A stretch of DNA of 64,000 nt from Adiantum capillus-veneris (GCA_014529385.2 CM043944.1:67455895-67519894), one strand, 5' to 3'; positions 22,591 to 33,086 are shown, numbered from the stretch's first letter. The notes: generated by a model from the sequence alone, not told the origin. Translations and numbers: made by a program.

Positions 22591-23850
22591 TAGGGAAAAC
22601 TTTGACGGTTTTCTTTGATTTATTCTACGCTTGATAATTGTATTGATTACTATCTTTGCGACCAAGTGACGTAGTTATTTACAAGATTTGCTTTATCTTC
22701 ACTCTATGGTAGCTTTTGATTGTCTATAGCTTACGTGAGAAGAAGAACATAAACAATTTTTAAATCAACAGCCTGTGTCAGCTTGATATATAGCGCTCGT
22801 TGAAGCAAATCAGTGTTATATTAGCGCTATAAATTTAATGCTTTTGGGAGTTTACAGCAGCGAGCATAATAAACAGGAGTTTCTAGCATCACGTAGACCC
22901 AGGCCGTGATGACCATAGATGCTTATAAAGCTTTATAACATTGCCTGCAATAAAAGAAACCAGAAGAGGCGAGCAAAGGTGACGGCAGAAGCAGAACCTG
23001 AGTTTAGCGCATCTCTAATCATGATGCCAGAATTAGAAAAAGCACCAGCTTCGTAGCGACCCTATCTTGCGATTATTAGCAGTGATGTACTCAAATGACG
23101 CTAGGCACAGGTGGTTTACGAGGTGAATTTCATGTTCCAGAGGTAGTAGAAGTACTTTAGTTGAAGGTTTGGACATGATAATCTGCCTGCTATGTTAGGC
23201 ATCGTCTCTAGTGGCCAGAGTAACTTTTTGATTTGTCTTGTGCTAAATATAGAGGACCAGAATCAAACACTATATTTTTGGCCTTTAGATTTGCTGCTCA
23301 CAAATATAGAGAGGCGCTCAGCACTATAATTGAACTTGGCTTGATTTCAGTTCTCATGAAAGCTCTAAGAGCACGACTTCTTTTCTCTCTTCAGCTTTAC
23401 GGGCCAGTGCGAAATAAAGGAGACAACACTCAGTACACTAACTCTTCCCCTCCGTAACTATTTTTGTGAAGAGTTTGCATGGCAAGAAAGAAATCTGCAG
23501 GTACACAGAGCCGCCGCTGCAAACTCATGTGCTACTTTCATGTAGGCTGTCACGGGTGGATATTGACCCTTATTCCTCGGGTGGATATTGCAAGCAAGCG
23601 GCAGCTCTCTTGAGGCCTGCACTGCTTAGTTTCTCAGTAGGAGGCATCATCGTCCTACAAGACCTGCACACTCCATCGGCGCAACTCCTTGCGACACAGT
23701 CAAAGCAAAGCTTGACTTGCAAGCTCTCAATGCAAAGATGGTACGTATAGGCATCGTAGACTGCAAAAGGTGCATTCCTATGTAGCAGCCAACGCACACC
23801 TGCATCCTCCAAACGTGATGCCACTTGTATGTTGCCAAGCACACCATTCC
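22591..23850. other. E interior without a recognised gene
   Basis: About 1.26 kb with only short open stretches on both strands (for example 23,233-23,457 and 23,466-23,750). None shows a known motif or a consistent frame. It may be non-coding sequence captured together with the Hsp70 fragment. Confidence 0.4.
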
Positions 23851-24175
23851 TTTGCTGTTGAGGAGATTTTGTCTATGGTGCTTGTGAAGATGAAAGAGAT
23901 TGTTGAGGCTTTTCTTGGAAGTACAATGAAGAATGGTCACTATTCCTGCCTACTTCAATGATTCTCAAAGGTAGGTAACTAAGGACGTAGGAGCTATCTC
24001 TGGTTTGAATATGAGTGCGGTTTACTGACTTGTGAAGATGAAAGAGATTGTTGAGGATTTTCTTGGAGGTACAATGAAGAATGCGACTGTCACTTTTCTT
24101 GCCTACTTCAAGGATTCTCAAAGGCAGGCAACTAAGGACACACAAGTTATCTCCGATTTGAATATCGAGTGCAAC
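23851..24175 (+). pseudogene. Hsp70 ATPase-domain fragment, tandemly duplicated
   Basis: The plus strand reads [20 protein letters not shown], then FLGSTMKN, a frameshift, AYFNDSQR and DVGAISGLN. The second copy from 24,029 reads [31 protein letters not shown] and VISDLN. These are the Hsp70 segment with EEI-SMVL-KMKEIAE and [14 protein letters not shown] near residues 120-165 of the family. The repeat period is 148 bp (23,881 and 24,029). It is only about 50 residues of a 650-residue chaperone, with stops and frameshifts, so it is a captured, non-functional piece. Confidence 0.85.
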
Positions 24176-25600
24176 TATGCTAATTGCATCCATCTCAAGT
24201 CCTGACTATAGAGAGCATTCATGGTTGCAAGAACTTCAAATCTAAACTCAACACACTAGTTAAATGTTGCATCCTTGTGGCTCGTGACGACGGCTACAAC
24301 CAGTGGCCTCAATCATCCTGAAATAGTTCTATTTTTACCTTGTCAATGTTAATTTCACATGCTATTTTCATCTTTATTTATTTTTTCAGTACAACGAGCA
24401 TGCATGACCACCTAGATATTATGACATTATGCCTAGCTGAGTTGACGTGCACTATGATATTACTTAAAGCCTTTCTCAACAAGCACAGTTTTCTCGCATC
24501 TTGACCTTTGCCAGATAATATTAACAGCTTGCAAGACCTACTAAAATTATAGCTAAGCTGACAAGTCTATTATTAGCAGCTTATGAGACGTGCAGGCACT
24601 GAAAAAGCAGAAACAACGAAGGACCTTGCTGAGGTTTGGATTGTAGATTTGTGTCTTATGGACAGGGTCCTAGAAATTTGTTTCGTTTTATGAATTTCAA
24701 TTTTTCTTACAGTATTGACATGCAGACACACTCAGTATACGTTGTTTTATGTAAGGTCCTTGACTCATTAGGTCGTAGTCTGCTGGATGTGATGGCTGAA
24801 GACATCATTGCGGATAGTTTATGTCCAAGGTCTTGATGGGGACTAAGATGTAAATTGCAATTGGATTCAATACAAGATTAGAGACCCATAGGCATATATA
24901 GTTTCTTTCATTATATTTTGATTAAAATTATAGATTGAGATTTGATTGAACAGGCCCTTGAAAATCATGTAGACAAAATATTGTAGGGGTTACGTTCTTA
25001 AGGCTCTTGTGTCATACGTGAGGCTTATATTTCTAGGCTGGACTTTTTGAATTTGTAAACCATAGATTTTCTTTTATTATATCTTTGATTGACATTGTAG
25101 AATTAGATTGTCTGAACAGACCATTAAAAATCATGTGGACAAAATTGTAGGGCCGGGTTATGTTCTTAGAGCTCTTATGACGTACGTGAGGCTTATGTTT
25201 CTAAGTAGACTTTGTGTCATATTTTATCATTGAATTCATTCAATAGAGATGAATTTTATACTGATTGACTTTGATCCCATGGAATAGTATGTCCATGGAT
25301 TTTAATATTAGTGCTTCATGTGATGATTTTCTAGACGATGTGTTGAGCATTTTAACTTCAATTTATGATGCTCCAAGGATTTGAGGATTAGTGCTCGGTA
25401 TGATGGTCTACTAGACATTATGTTAATTTCAATGTATGATTCTCATGTAGTGACATGACCAATATTGGAGAGTTTGATTCTCTATCACTTGTAAAGAAAT
25501 TAATATAGTTTACAATGAATTATTACTAAAATTCTTGATGGAGTAATTTACTTGATTTTGTGCCTTGATGATCATTCTATAGAGTTGAATGTGTCATCTT
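24176..25600. other. E interior with a partial tandem repeat, no recognised gene
   Basis: Unassigned sequence. A block with CATGTAGACAAAATATTGTAGG (about 24,967) recurs diverged near 25,132 (CATGTGGACAAAATTGTAGG), each followed by a GTTCTTA, GCTCTT and ACGTGAGGCTTAT series: two copies with a period near 165-170 bp. A short open stretch at 24,636-24,836 is not recognised. Confidence 0.5.
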
Positions 25601-26930
25601 GCCACATGAAAACTTATTGTTATGGAAATCACTTATGGATATCATCTCGAACATCGTCATCGTCACGCCATTATTGTTATGTGCATTGGTATGAATATCG
25701 CCTCGGACATCGTCATCGTCATGCCATCATTACTATGCTGATTGTCAAGAATACTTTCTCAGACATCATCTTGTGTCATGTATTTATGTGCACACATACA
25801 TTCTTATTTTGTTATACATACATAGGTGCTCTGTGATCGTCATGCCATCATTGTTGTGGCCATTGTCTTGAATATCATCTCAAACATCGTCATCCTCATG
25901 TCATCATTACTATGGTCATTGTTATGAATATCATCGTGGACATTATGAATCGTCGTGCCATCATTGTTATGGCCATTGTTATGAATATTATCTTGGACAT
26001 CGTCATCGTCATGTCATCATTGCTGTGGCGCCATTGTTATCAATATCATCTTGGACATCATCATCGTCGTGCCATCATTACTATGGTGATTGTTAAGAAT
26101 ATCTTCTTGAAAATCATCTTGTGTCATGCATTTATGTGCACACATATATTCTTATTTTGTTATACATACATATGTGCTATCTGATTATCGTGACATCATT
26201 GTTATGGCCATTCTTACGAATATCATCTCAAAAATCTTCATCGTCATGCCATCATTGTTGTGGCCATTTTCTTGAATATCATCGTGGACATTATCAATTG
26301 GCATGCCATCACTGTTATGGCCATTGTTATGAATATCGTCTTGGACATCATCATATGGTCATTTCTATGAATACCTGCTTGAACATCATCTTGTGTCATG
26401 TATTTATGTGCACACATACATTCTTATTTTGTTATACATACATATGTGCTATCTGATCGTCATGCCATCATTGTTATGGCCATTGTCTTCAATACAATCT
26501 CGGACATTGTCATCCTCATGTCATCACTACTATGGTCATTGTTATGAATATCATCGTGGACATTATCAATCATCATGCCATCATTGTTGTGGCCATTGTC
26601 TTGAATATCGTATGGAGATCATCTCGTTATACATACATATGTGCACATATATTGTTTTGTTATACATGCATATGTGTTATGTGATCGTCATGTCATCATT
26701 TTTATGGCCATTTTATTGAGTATTGTATGGACATCATCTCATGTAATGTATTTATATACTATCCATTGTTATGTTACAAAAAGGACAGTATTGTGCACAT
26801 ATACTCTTGTTTTGTTATACATGCATATGTGTTATTTGATCGTCATGTCATCATTGTTATGGCCATTTTCTTGAATATTGTATGAACATCATCTCATGTC
26901 ATGTATTTATGTACTATCCATTCTTATGTT
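25600..26930 (+). repeat. 57-bp minisatellite with higher-order structure
   Basis: Units of about 57 bp combine a CATCGTCATCGTCATG part, a CCATCATTGTTATGGCC part and an ATTGTTATGAATATCATC part, diverging by substitution. Longer spacers with TTGTGTCATGTATTTATGTG and CACACATACATTC recur at about 25,771, 26,119 and 26,391, giving higher-order units of roughly 270-350 bp. As 57 is a multiple of three, long open frames appear; they have no other sign of being genes. Confidence 0.85.
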
Positions 26931-27019
26931 ACAAAAAAGACAGAATTGCAAACCATCTCTTTTGACATTTTGACTGTGATTATTTTCATTGACAATGCTA
27001 AGATTTTCTCGATTGTATA

Positions 27020-27216
27020 TTATGATATTTGCAGGTATGACCAAAAGTTAAAGTTTATCAAGACATTTTCTGGTGAAGAGATTATAGTAGAATAAAGAAG
27101 TTTATGGATACATTTTTGGTGAGCAAATGTTGACAATCTACACAAAGATATCTCTCTCTTGATCCTTTTAAGGTCATTCTTAAACTTGATAGGAGTGATG
27201 TAGCTGCGGTTCAACA
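27020..27216 (+). other. Right end of E with exon-like segment
   Basis: TTGCAG at about 27,030 is followed by an open segment reading KLKFIKTFSGEEIIVE and a TAA near 27,095, which looks like a terminal exon with its 3' splice site. TGTTGACAATC at 27,128 to GGTTCAACA at 27,216 is the candidate 3' terminal repeat (89 bp); only its ends match the left repeat. Confidence 0.35.
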
Positions 27217-27484
27217 ACATCCACAATCACCTTCTAAGTTGATACCACCCACATGGATGCTCATAACTCATGATGTATAGGTCCGATTTAGGTTGACCAA
27301 CCCAAAACACTAGTATTCAAGCTTGGAAAAATCACACCTTTGTACATGATTTCTACATGGACAATTCCAAGACTTGTAGGGCTATATACATAAATATACA
27401 TGTGGCTAGTGGGAAAGCTTTTTGGCGTGACTCAATGACTTTATGCTCATCCAAAAAAAGTGTGACATAGCTTGCCAACCCCCC
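27217..27484 (-). repeat. 3' LTR of B, proximal part, and polypurine tract
   Basis: Matches 47,226-47,525: GGATGCTCATAACTCATGAT, GTATAGGTCCGATTTA and GCTTGGAAAAATCACACC are identical in both. The LTR edge is near 27,477, beside the pyrimidine run CCAACCCCCCT, which is the element's polypurine tract on the minus strand. Confidence 0.85.
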
Positions 27485-27496
27485 TAGATTGCTTGA

Positions 27497-28960
27497 TCAT
27501 TCATAACAAGTAGAGGTTCCTAGGGTGAACAACTGCTTCAACTCATTCTTAGAAACCTCATTTACATTCTCAGATGTTTCCACACCATCTTCCCCTATTG
27601 ATAGCATCTCATCGGTCACAATTTTCATCATAGGTGCTAGATAGTTCTTCAATGTGTAACCATTAACACGATATTTATGTTGTGCACCACTCAGATTTTC
27701 CAGCTGATATGTGCCATTATCAAACTTATTTAGAACAGTAAAAGGACCTTCCAAATTGATTTGAAACTTTTTTTGAAAGGTATTTTCCAACTTACTATTG
27801 TAGCACGACACCACATCACCCCTTTCAATTCCCTTATCCTGTATGAATTTGTTAGCCTTTAGCTAAGCCTTCCTTGTCACTTCTTCGTAGTAGCTCAAAG
27901 CTAAAACTCTGTTCAACTGCAGACATTGTAGATCCATGTTCAACCTTTTCTGCCAAGTATTTGTTTGCTCCTCATCTCCCAATGACAATAACTTGAGTGC
28001 AAGAATCTCCACTTCAATTGGCAATAAAGCTTCCTTGCCATAAACTAAGTGGTAAGGAGAAAATCTTGTGCTCGTTCTGAAAATCTTGTGCTCGTTGTGC
28101 TCTTGGTCCTCTATGAAAAAGTAGCTCTAGGGGCACACCAACTTTACAACATATATGCTCATAAACAAACTTCTCCCTTTTTTACTAGTAATCTGCTAGA
28201 TAGCCTTCGCTTCTACCCATCATGGAAAACAATCCTCTCCTGTCAAAATGTAAGCATTTCTTTTGTTAGTCATAGGTAAGGGTCCAATAGCAGCAAGACC
28301 CCATTTTTCAAACACATCAAAAGCTAGAATTATCTGTCGGGTGAAAGCATGAATAGGTGGAATGATATTTAAGCTATTAGATAGCATATCACAAAAACAA
28401 TCTTGTGAAAAAAAGAATACAAACTAAATAAAATTTATAAGTGATTGCACTTCTACATTTTATTCTTTAAGAGCTATCCATTGACATATATCATGATAGA
28501 AATTTTATGTGAATTCATGTCTAATTGTAGGCCAAAGTTTTTGATAGTAGGTGTCCATGGACACAGCTATTTGAGCCACCATTCCATGCTTTCACCCTAT
28601 CGCAATTCGGGCTTCAAAATTTTCTTTTCCATCTTCTGGCAAGGAAACATGCCTTGCACCAATGGTTAACATCTTGCTGAATGCTTGGCCATACATAGCC
28701 CTCTTGAAGAACTTTATGATCTTTATGGGAAAAATGACCTCCATAAGATCCCTCATGATTTTCTTCCAAAATCCTGTAGATTTCCTCTTTCCAGGGCACA
28801 TGATGCAAAACCAAATCACTTCCTTTCATGTAAAGCACATCATCAATCATTTTATATTTCCTAGTTTTTCTTATAAATGCATACGTTTTGGAAGATGGTA
28901 AACCTTCAGGTAGGCCACCTGTCAACAGAAAATCCACCTCCTTTGATAACACTTCCTCCC
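27497..28960 (-). pseudogene. Integrase and post-integrase tail of B
   Basis: From 28,952 down: KYKMIDDVLYMKGSDLVLHH, then NHEGSYGGHFSHK and VNHWCKACF, giving the HHCC zinc-binding residues. Near 28,310 is FEKWGLAAIGPLP, where the first catalytic Asp (GIDAIGP in relatives) is Ala. A small duplication (AAAATCTTGTGCTCGTT, about 28,060-28,096) and frameshifts destroy the core. The tail at 27,814-27,497 reads NSKLENTFQKKFQINLEGPF, with YRVNGYTLKNYLAP. It is parallel to G. Confidence 0.82.
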
Positions 28961-29049
28961 ATAATATAAAGGGGCATTTTCCTTCAGCACAAACATAGAA
29001 GTGATCATTTCTTGGGTAGCATCATGAGCTTCTTCATTTAGAGACCTCT

Positions 29050-29560
29050 CAATATGCTGCAAAATCTATGCTTCAAAATTTTTGAGCAACGATTTCACCT
29101 TGAAGCATGAATTCTTGAGTTTACTATTCTTATTCTTCCATACTCCCAATACTTGCTTCATGACCAACAAGGAATCTCCTTTGATCAGTAAGCGTCTAAT
29201 TCCCAACTGTAAATAGATGTGCAAACCACCTTCAAGAGCCATATACGTGGCTTCATTGCTAATTTTTGCATCAAGTTTCAGCCCTTTCTTCCTTTCAAGT
29301 TTTCCTTGTGCATCATAAATGACAATGCCTCTTAAAGCAGCATCATGACTTCTTAGATAAGAGCTATCAAAATATAACAGTGAAGCATCACAGATGGAAG
29401 AAGTCTCAATATTCTTCTTTTGCACCACCACTTTTTTAACCAAAACAAGAGTGTCTTTATAAGTGAGTAAATCTGCCAGGGTAGCCCGAGTACTCTCTTC
29501 CACCAAAAAGGTGAACTGAAACTCTTGAAGTTCAAGAACCCATTTCATCACTGTTTTGGA
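29050..29560 (-). pseudogene. Second RNase H domain of B
   Basis: A 161-codon open stretch (29,551-29,066). It starts with the end of the first RNase H (WVLELQEFQFTFLVEEST), then a linker, then YFDSSYLRSHDAALRGIVIY, SNEATYMALEGGLHIY and IKGDSLLVMKQVLGVW. All three acidic catalytic positions (D, E, D) are present, unlike A and G. The second RNase H between the first RNase H and integrase is known from Tat-type Ty3 elements. Confidence 0.8.
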
Positions 29561-29897
29561 TATATTTGAATTATTGAATAGCTAAGGAAGCAATGAATAA
29601 GTGGTGAGAAAGGTGAACGACTTTTGCAACAAGTAGTGTCTTAGTTGTCAACAATAATTAACCATACAAGTCATCATAAATTCAATTTCAGAGAAATCTC
29701 TTTCATGAGAGGAGTCTTCACTTTGCTAGCATAATGAAGAGGCTTCATATATTGAGATTCCTTGCCCTTTTGCAACAACATGGCTCCAATGACATCATAT
29801 CCCACTGATGGGTTAACGTAAAATTCCTTTCCCCAATCAGGAGCTTGCATAATGGGTAGTGTACTCAAGACTTCTTTGACTCGGTCAAAAACATTGT
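29561..29897 (-). pseudogene. End of RT and first RNase H of B
   Basis: Reads VFDRVKEVLSTLPIMQAPDW and SVGYDVIGAMLLQKG, then MKPLHYASKVKT, the standard join between Ty3 RT and RNase H. It is continuous with 43,101 onward except for element C. The rest of this RNase H (29,560-29,670) is decayed. Confidence 0.78.
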
Positions 29898-31157
29898 TGT
29901 AGTGTAGATCCTCTCCCATGCCAAGAAAGATACCAAAAACAATCACTTCAACCCTTTTTGAGCTTACATGATTAATGAACAATGTTAAGGGCTTGGTAAC
30001 ATGCCATTTTTAATGTTGAATGTATGTCAAATGCGGCTAAAAGGGCCAATAGATGGCTTTATGATGCTAGAAATGAGTATCCTTGAAGCTAGCAAAAATG
30101 GGAGATTATGATCTAGAACTATAGTGCTTGAAGTGCTCTACCGGTCTATCTTTATGGCTCATTAATTGGAGTTATGGTGAAAAAGTTATGGCAGTTTGAA
30201 GTTTAAGATGATTGTAGATCCATATCGAATTGGGCAACTGCGACTGAGGTGACAAAATTCAAATGAATGCATGGGCTTCAAGTGCTCACTTTAGGAGCGC
30301 ATAGGTCTTTTTAGATCAATTATCGGAGTTCTAATTGCCAATATATTGGCCGTTAAAGATTCGTCGGGGGACCGGTTCCATCCAAGCCTGGTCCGCTTAG
30401 TCGGTGTGCCATCTAGGAATTTCTGATTTCGACCGAGTTTCGGAACGTCATGCAACAACGCTTTGGTTGATATGTTGTGCCTCACAAGAATATTTATTGG
30501 AGATGGCTGATAGTAGGAAATGCCCAACACGGCTATGGCTTAAGCCGATACAAAGTTGAGGGTCATTGTTCAAATGCAATCACTTATACTTGCATCTAGC
30601 ATGCTTGTGGCACAATCCAAGACTTTTTACGGGCGTCAAAATTCACGATAATATTTTCTTTCGATGGCTACTGGAGAAAGCTATTGTGCTTGGCGATGCT
30701 TTAGTCGATATGTATGCCAAATGGGATGCCCTTTAAGGGCCACCGACCAAAAAGAAACAAAGGGCCAATGCCCGCCCAATGTGGCCGCCCAATGGAGAAA
30801 GATATACACCTTGGCAATACCTTGGTCGATATGTATGCTAAATGTGGCACCCAATAAAGCAATAGCCGCCCAATGTGGCACAAAACCCGCCCATAAACCA
30901 TGGGGTGTCCACCCAAATTTAAAAAAAAAGGGCTTCGAGTGTGTAAGCAAGAAAAGGAAAGCAAAGGTGATGGCGTTCAACAATGCGCAGGAAAGCAAGG
31001 GATGAAAAATGAGCTTGCGCCGGTCTGTACGAGTCTGGGATGAGCCTAGCAAAGAAGGGAAATTTTACAGTGTATTGTATCTATTCTTCTACTCTTCTCC
31101 CATGATTAGCAGCTCGGTGCTGACTTGATACGCATAACGAGCACATATCCCCGAACA
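29898..31157 (+). repeat. 5' LTR of C
   Basis: 1,260 bp. Matches the two parts of 40,859-43,100 on each side of about 42,025-43,010; that roughly 980-bp segment is absent here, with the joint near 31,060-31,075. Ends CATATCCCCGAACA. It contains the PPR fragment described separately. Confidence 0.8.
30603..30856 (+). pseudogene. PPR gene fragment inside C 5' LTR
   Basis: Plus strand: ACGTIQDF, a one-base frame change, then GVKIHDNIFFRWLLEKAIVL and GDALVDMYAKWDAL with a stop at 30,736. A second piece, LGNTLVDMYAKCGTQ, ends at a TAA at 30,856. These are the plant PPR patterns ACG, G-x2-IH and LVDMYAKCG of RNA-binding organelle RNA-processing proteins. Only one or two repeats remain, so no function is likely. 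The same piece is in the 3' LTR (41,576-41,822), so it was present when C last transposed. Confidence 0.82.
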
Positions 31158-31159
31158 CC

Positions 31160-31176
31160 TGGTGAACCCAATGTGA
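31160..31176 (+). other. Primer-binding site of C
   Basis: TGGTGAACCCAATGTGA starts two bases after the LTR. F has TGGTGAACCCTACGGGA. Both are followed by GAGCCGGGGTGG. The tRNA with a matching GGGTTCACCA end is not one I can name. Confidence 0.55.
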
Positions 31177-31210
31177 AACTTGAGCCGGGGTGGAAAAATA
31201 TTGGAAGCCT

Positions 31211-32320
31211 ATGTCTACACCAAAAGAGGCACCCATGCAGCAGATGATGGAGCAGTTTGCATCGCACACGCAACAACAATAGCTGGCTGCCCAGTAGCAA
31301 CATAATTTGTAAGAGCGGATTCGTAAATCTCGGCAAAGTGTTATAGAGAAGTTGTAGCGGTTTGAAGGTCAAGATATTTCAAAATTTTGCAATTTTCATG
31401 AGCAGTCTATGGAAGATAATGGAATTGAAGACCATGACTCAGTGGAAGGATTTCATCTGATTGCAGTGTCGGAACTTAGGGTCTAGATTAAAGAAATTCA
31501 AGTGGATCAATGATGGAACTTGCAAGACTTTAAGAAGGCGCTACAAGAGAAATATTTGTTGGAAGATTCTCAAAGGGTGACCAGACAGAGTTTTATGAAG
31601 TGGGTGCAAAAGAAGAGTAAAACTTTATTTGCACGAGAACTGTTACGAGAGTTTGAAAAGATGTTTGATCAGTTGTCATCAGCAGAACAACGCTCTTTAA
31701 AGGATTTGAAGGTGGAATTGTTTATTCAAACTGCTAATCCATGACTTCAGAAGAATTTGGTGCAATTGTTGGAGGACTCGGTAGGAGAACTGGGGTTGAC
31801 ATCAGATTGGAAAATAATCTCAATAGTGGTGAATATGATTGTAAAACGACAGAAGCGAGTTGACAAGCAGATCGTGGTCAAGGTAACACATGATGATGAA
31901 GAAGAGATTAAAGAGAAATCACCCTCGATAGTACCCAAGGTGGAGGAGCCTATTCTCAATGATCTGGTAAAAGGTATTCAAGAGCTAAATTTAAATCTCA
32001 AAACTGTTAAATTTGAAGGTTTAGCTGCAAAAGTGTCTACTTCTGAACCTAAGCAGCAATAACCACCATGTAAAAATTGGGATAATCGATGCATGTGGTG
32101 CGATAGTGAAGACCACAGGTAAGTGAAAGAGTGTAATGAGTTTGATGAAGCTCACAAGAAGAATGTGGTTTTTTGGAAAGACAGGAAGATTCATCTCAGG
32201 GCAACAGGAGAGATGCTCCTCTTAAAATTTGGCAGGGGCGGTATGAAGAAGCTAGTGAAAGAAATACAACATAATGTTGCTCTTGTGGAAGCAATTACAT
32301 ATGGCTTGTAGGTTTGTGGT
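31211..32320 (+). pseudogene. Gag of C
   Basis: Starts MSTPKEAPMQQMMEQFASH. Capsid landmarks include DLQ or NLQDFKKALQEKYLLEDS and ELLREFEKMFDQLS near 31,510-31,700. A stop at 31,741 and others break it. A zinc knuckle at 32,090-32,134 reads C-MW-CDSEDH, a stop, then VKEC. It is followed by FGRGGMKKLVKEI, a conserved-looking motif after the knuckle. The capsid and knuckle arrangement is Ty3-like but differs from A, B and G. Confidence 0.72.
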
Positions 32321-32391
32321 AAGGGAGATGCTGAGGGTATAGGTGCCAAGGGCCAATTGTGGCCATATGCTTTAAAGACAACATAAGCAAG

Positions 32392-33023
32392 TAAGGTAAT
32401 GTATGGGAAGTTATGCCAGATAGGGAATTCAATTCGGGAAACCACTCGGTGGATCAATCCAGTGGATTCTCTTTTAGTGTATGAATATATTGCTAAAGAT
32501 CAAGTCAATGAATCTATGGTGGAAGAGAAGCAGAAAAGGGATGAAGAAGGTTGCTGGGATGTGAAAAAGGCCAACGAGATCTAGTAACAAGAAAGAAGAA
32601 GGGCCTGCTCCTAAGCCTTCTCCTAAAGTGGTTATGGAGGAGACTCCGAAGGACAAAAAGCAAGGTAAGCCTAAAGGGCCCTCGTATAAACTCAAATTTG
32701 ATATTGAATTGGCTACAGATTTGAAGAAGGTTTTTGAACAACGTATCTTGAATAGTAAAGTGGACCTCACATTGGGGGATATTTTGGGAATTTCCAAGAG
32801 TGAGTTCCATGAGGAGATCATCGACATTATAAAAAGAAAGCGACAGATACCGAGTGAGCAAGAGCCAGATCCAGTCACGAGCCAAGTGGTTCATCACATT
32901 CAAGAAATTTTGGATGATTATGAAGAGTATTTAGCAGATCTTGAAGAAGAAGAGTCAAATCCTGTGGTGGTTTTAATCCTGATTGTACCCAATGTAAGAA
33001 ACATGCATTTTAATGATGGGTAA
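32392..33023 (+). pseudogene. Gag-protease linker domain of C
   Basis: The 131-codon stretch 32,628-33,023 contains GPSYKLKFDIELATDLKKVF, then NSKVDLTLGDILGISKSEFH and EEIIDIIKRKRQ. From memory this resembles the gag-protease linker (DUF4100-like) of Ty3 elements in basidiomycete fungi and some lower plants; I cannot confirm it here. The preceding stretch (32,399-32,584) is acidic and lysine-rich. A run of acidic residues (DDYEEYLADLEEEES) closes the domain. Confidence 0.5.
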
Positions 33024-33086
33024 TGATGGGTAAGATGAACAAACTATACCCAAGACTCACTTTTAAAGGACTCACTAGGCAAGAGC

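Larger units (their letters stand above)
22403..27216 (+). mobile_element. Element E: LTR-like insertion carrying host gene fragments
   Basis: It interrupts the B LTR exactly between sequences matching 47,225 and 47,226 onward. The left end TGTTGA and right end TCAACA are inverted. The end of the left 171-bp repeat, CCGGTTCAACA, is followed by TGGTACCAAAGC, close to the initiator-Met primer site, and the right end repeats CGGTTCAACA. ACAT occurs at 22,400-22,403 and 27,217-27,220. The interior has no gag or pol; it holds a duplicated Hsp70 fragment and a minisatellite. The two end repeats are otherwise dissimilar, so the class is tentative. Confidence 0.65.

Noticed and set aside
23851-24175. 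Functional Hsp70 gene
   Set aside because: Only about 50 of some 650 residues, duplicated, with a frameshift and stops.
23873-24193. 106-codon minus-strand open frame
   Set aside because: It is the antisense of the Hsp70 fragment; the sense strand has clear family motifs.
25552-26874. Series of open frames rich in His, Cys and Ile
   Set aside because: They are produced by the 57-bp minisatellite, whose length is divisible by three. Several frames and both spacers are open; no start, domain or conservation.
25600-26930. CRISPR array
   Set aside because: Units are diverged and spacers are themselves repeated. The context is a plant retrotransposon and no cas genes are present.
22403-27216. 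Helitron, because it carries gene fragments
   Set aside because: No TC start, CTRR end or 3' hairpin at the insertion boundaries; ends are TGTTGA and TCAACA with a primer site, which fit an LTR derivative better.
30664-31052. Protein-coding gene at the C 5' LTR on either strand
   Set aside because: Both long frames are out of phase with the PPR reading and recur in the 3' LTR with stops.
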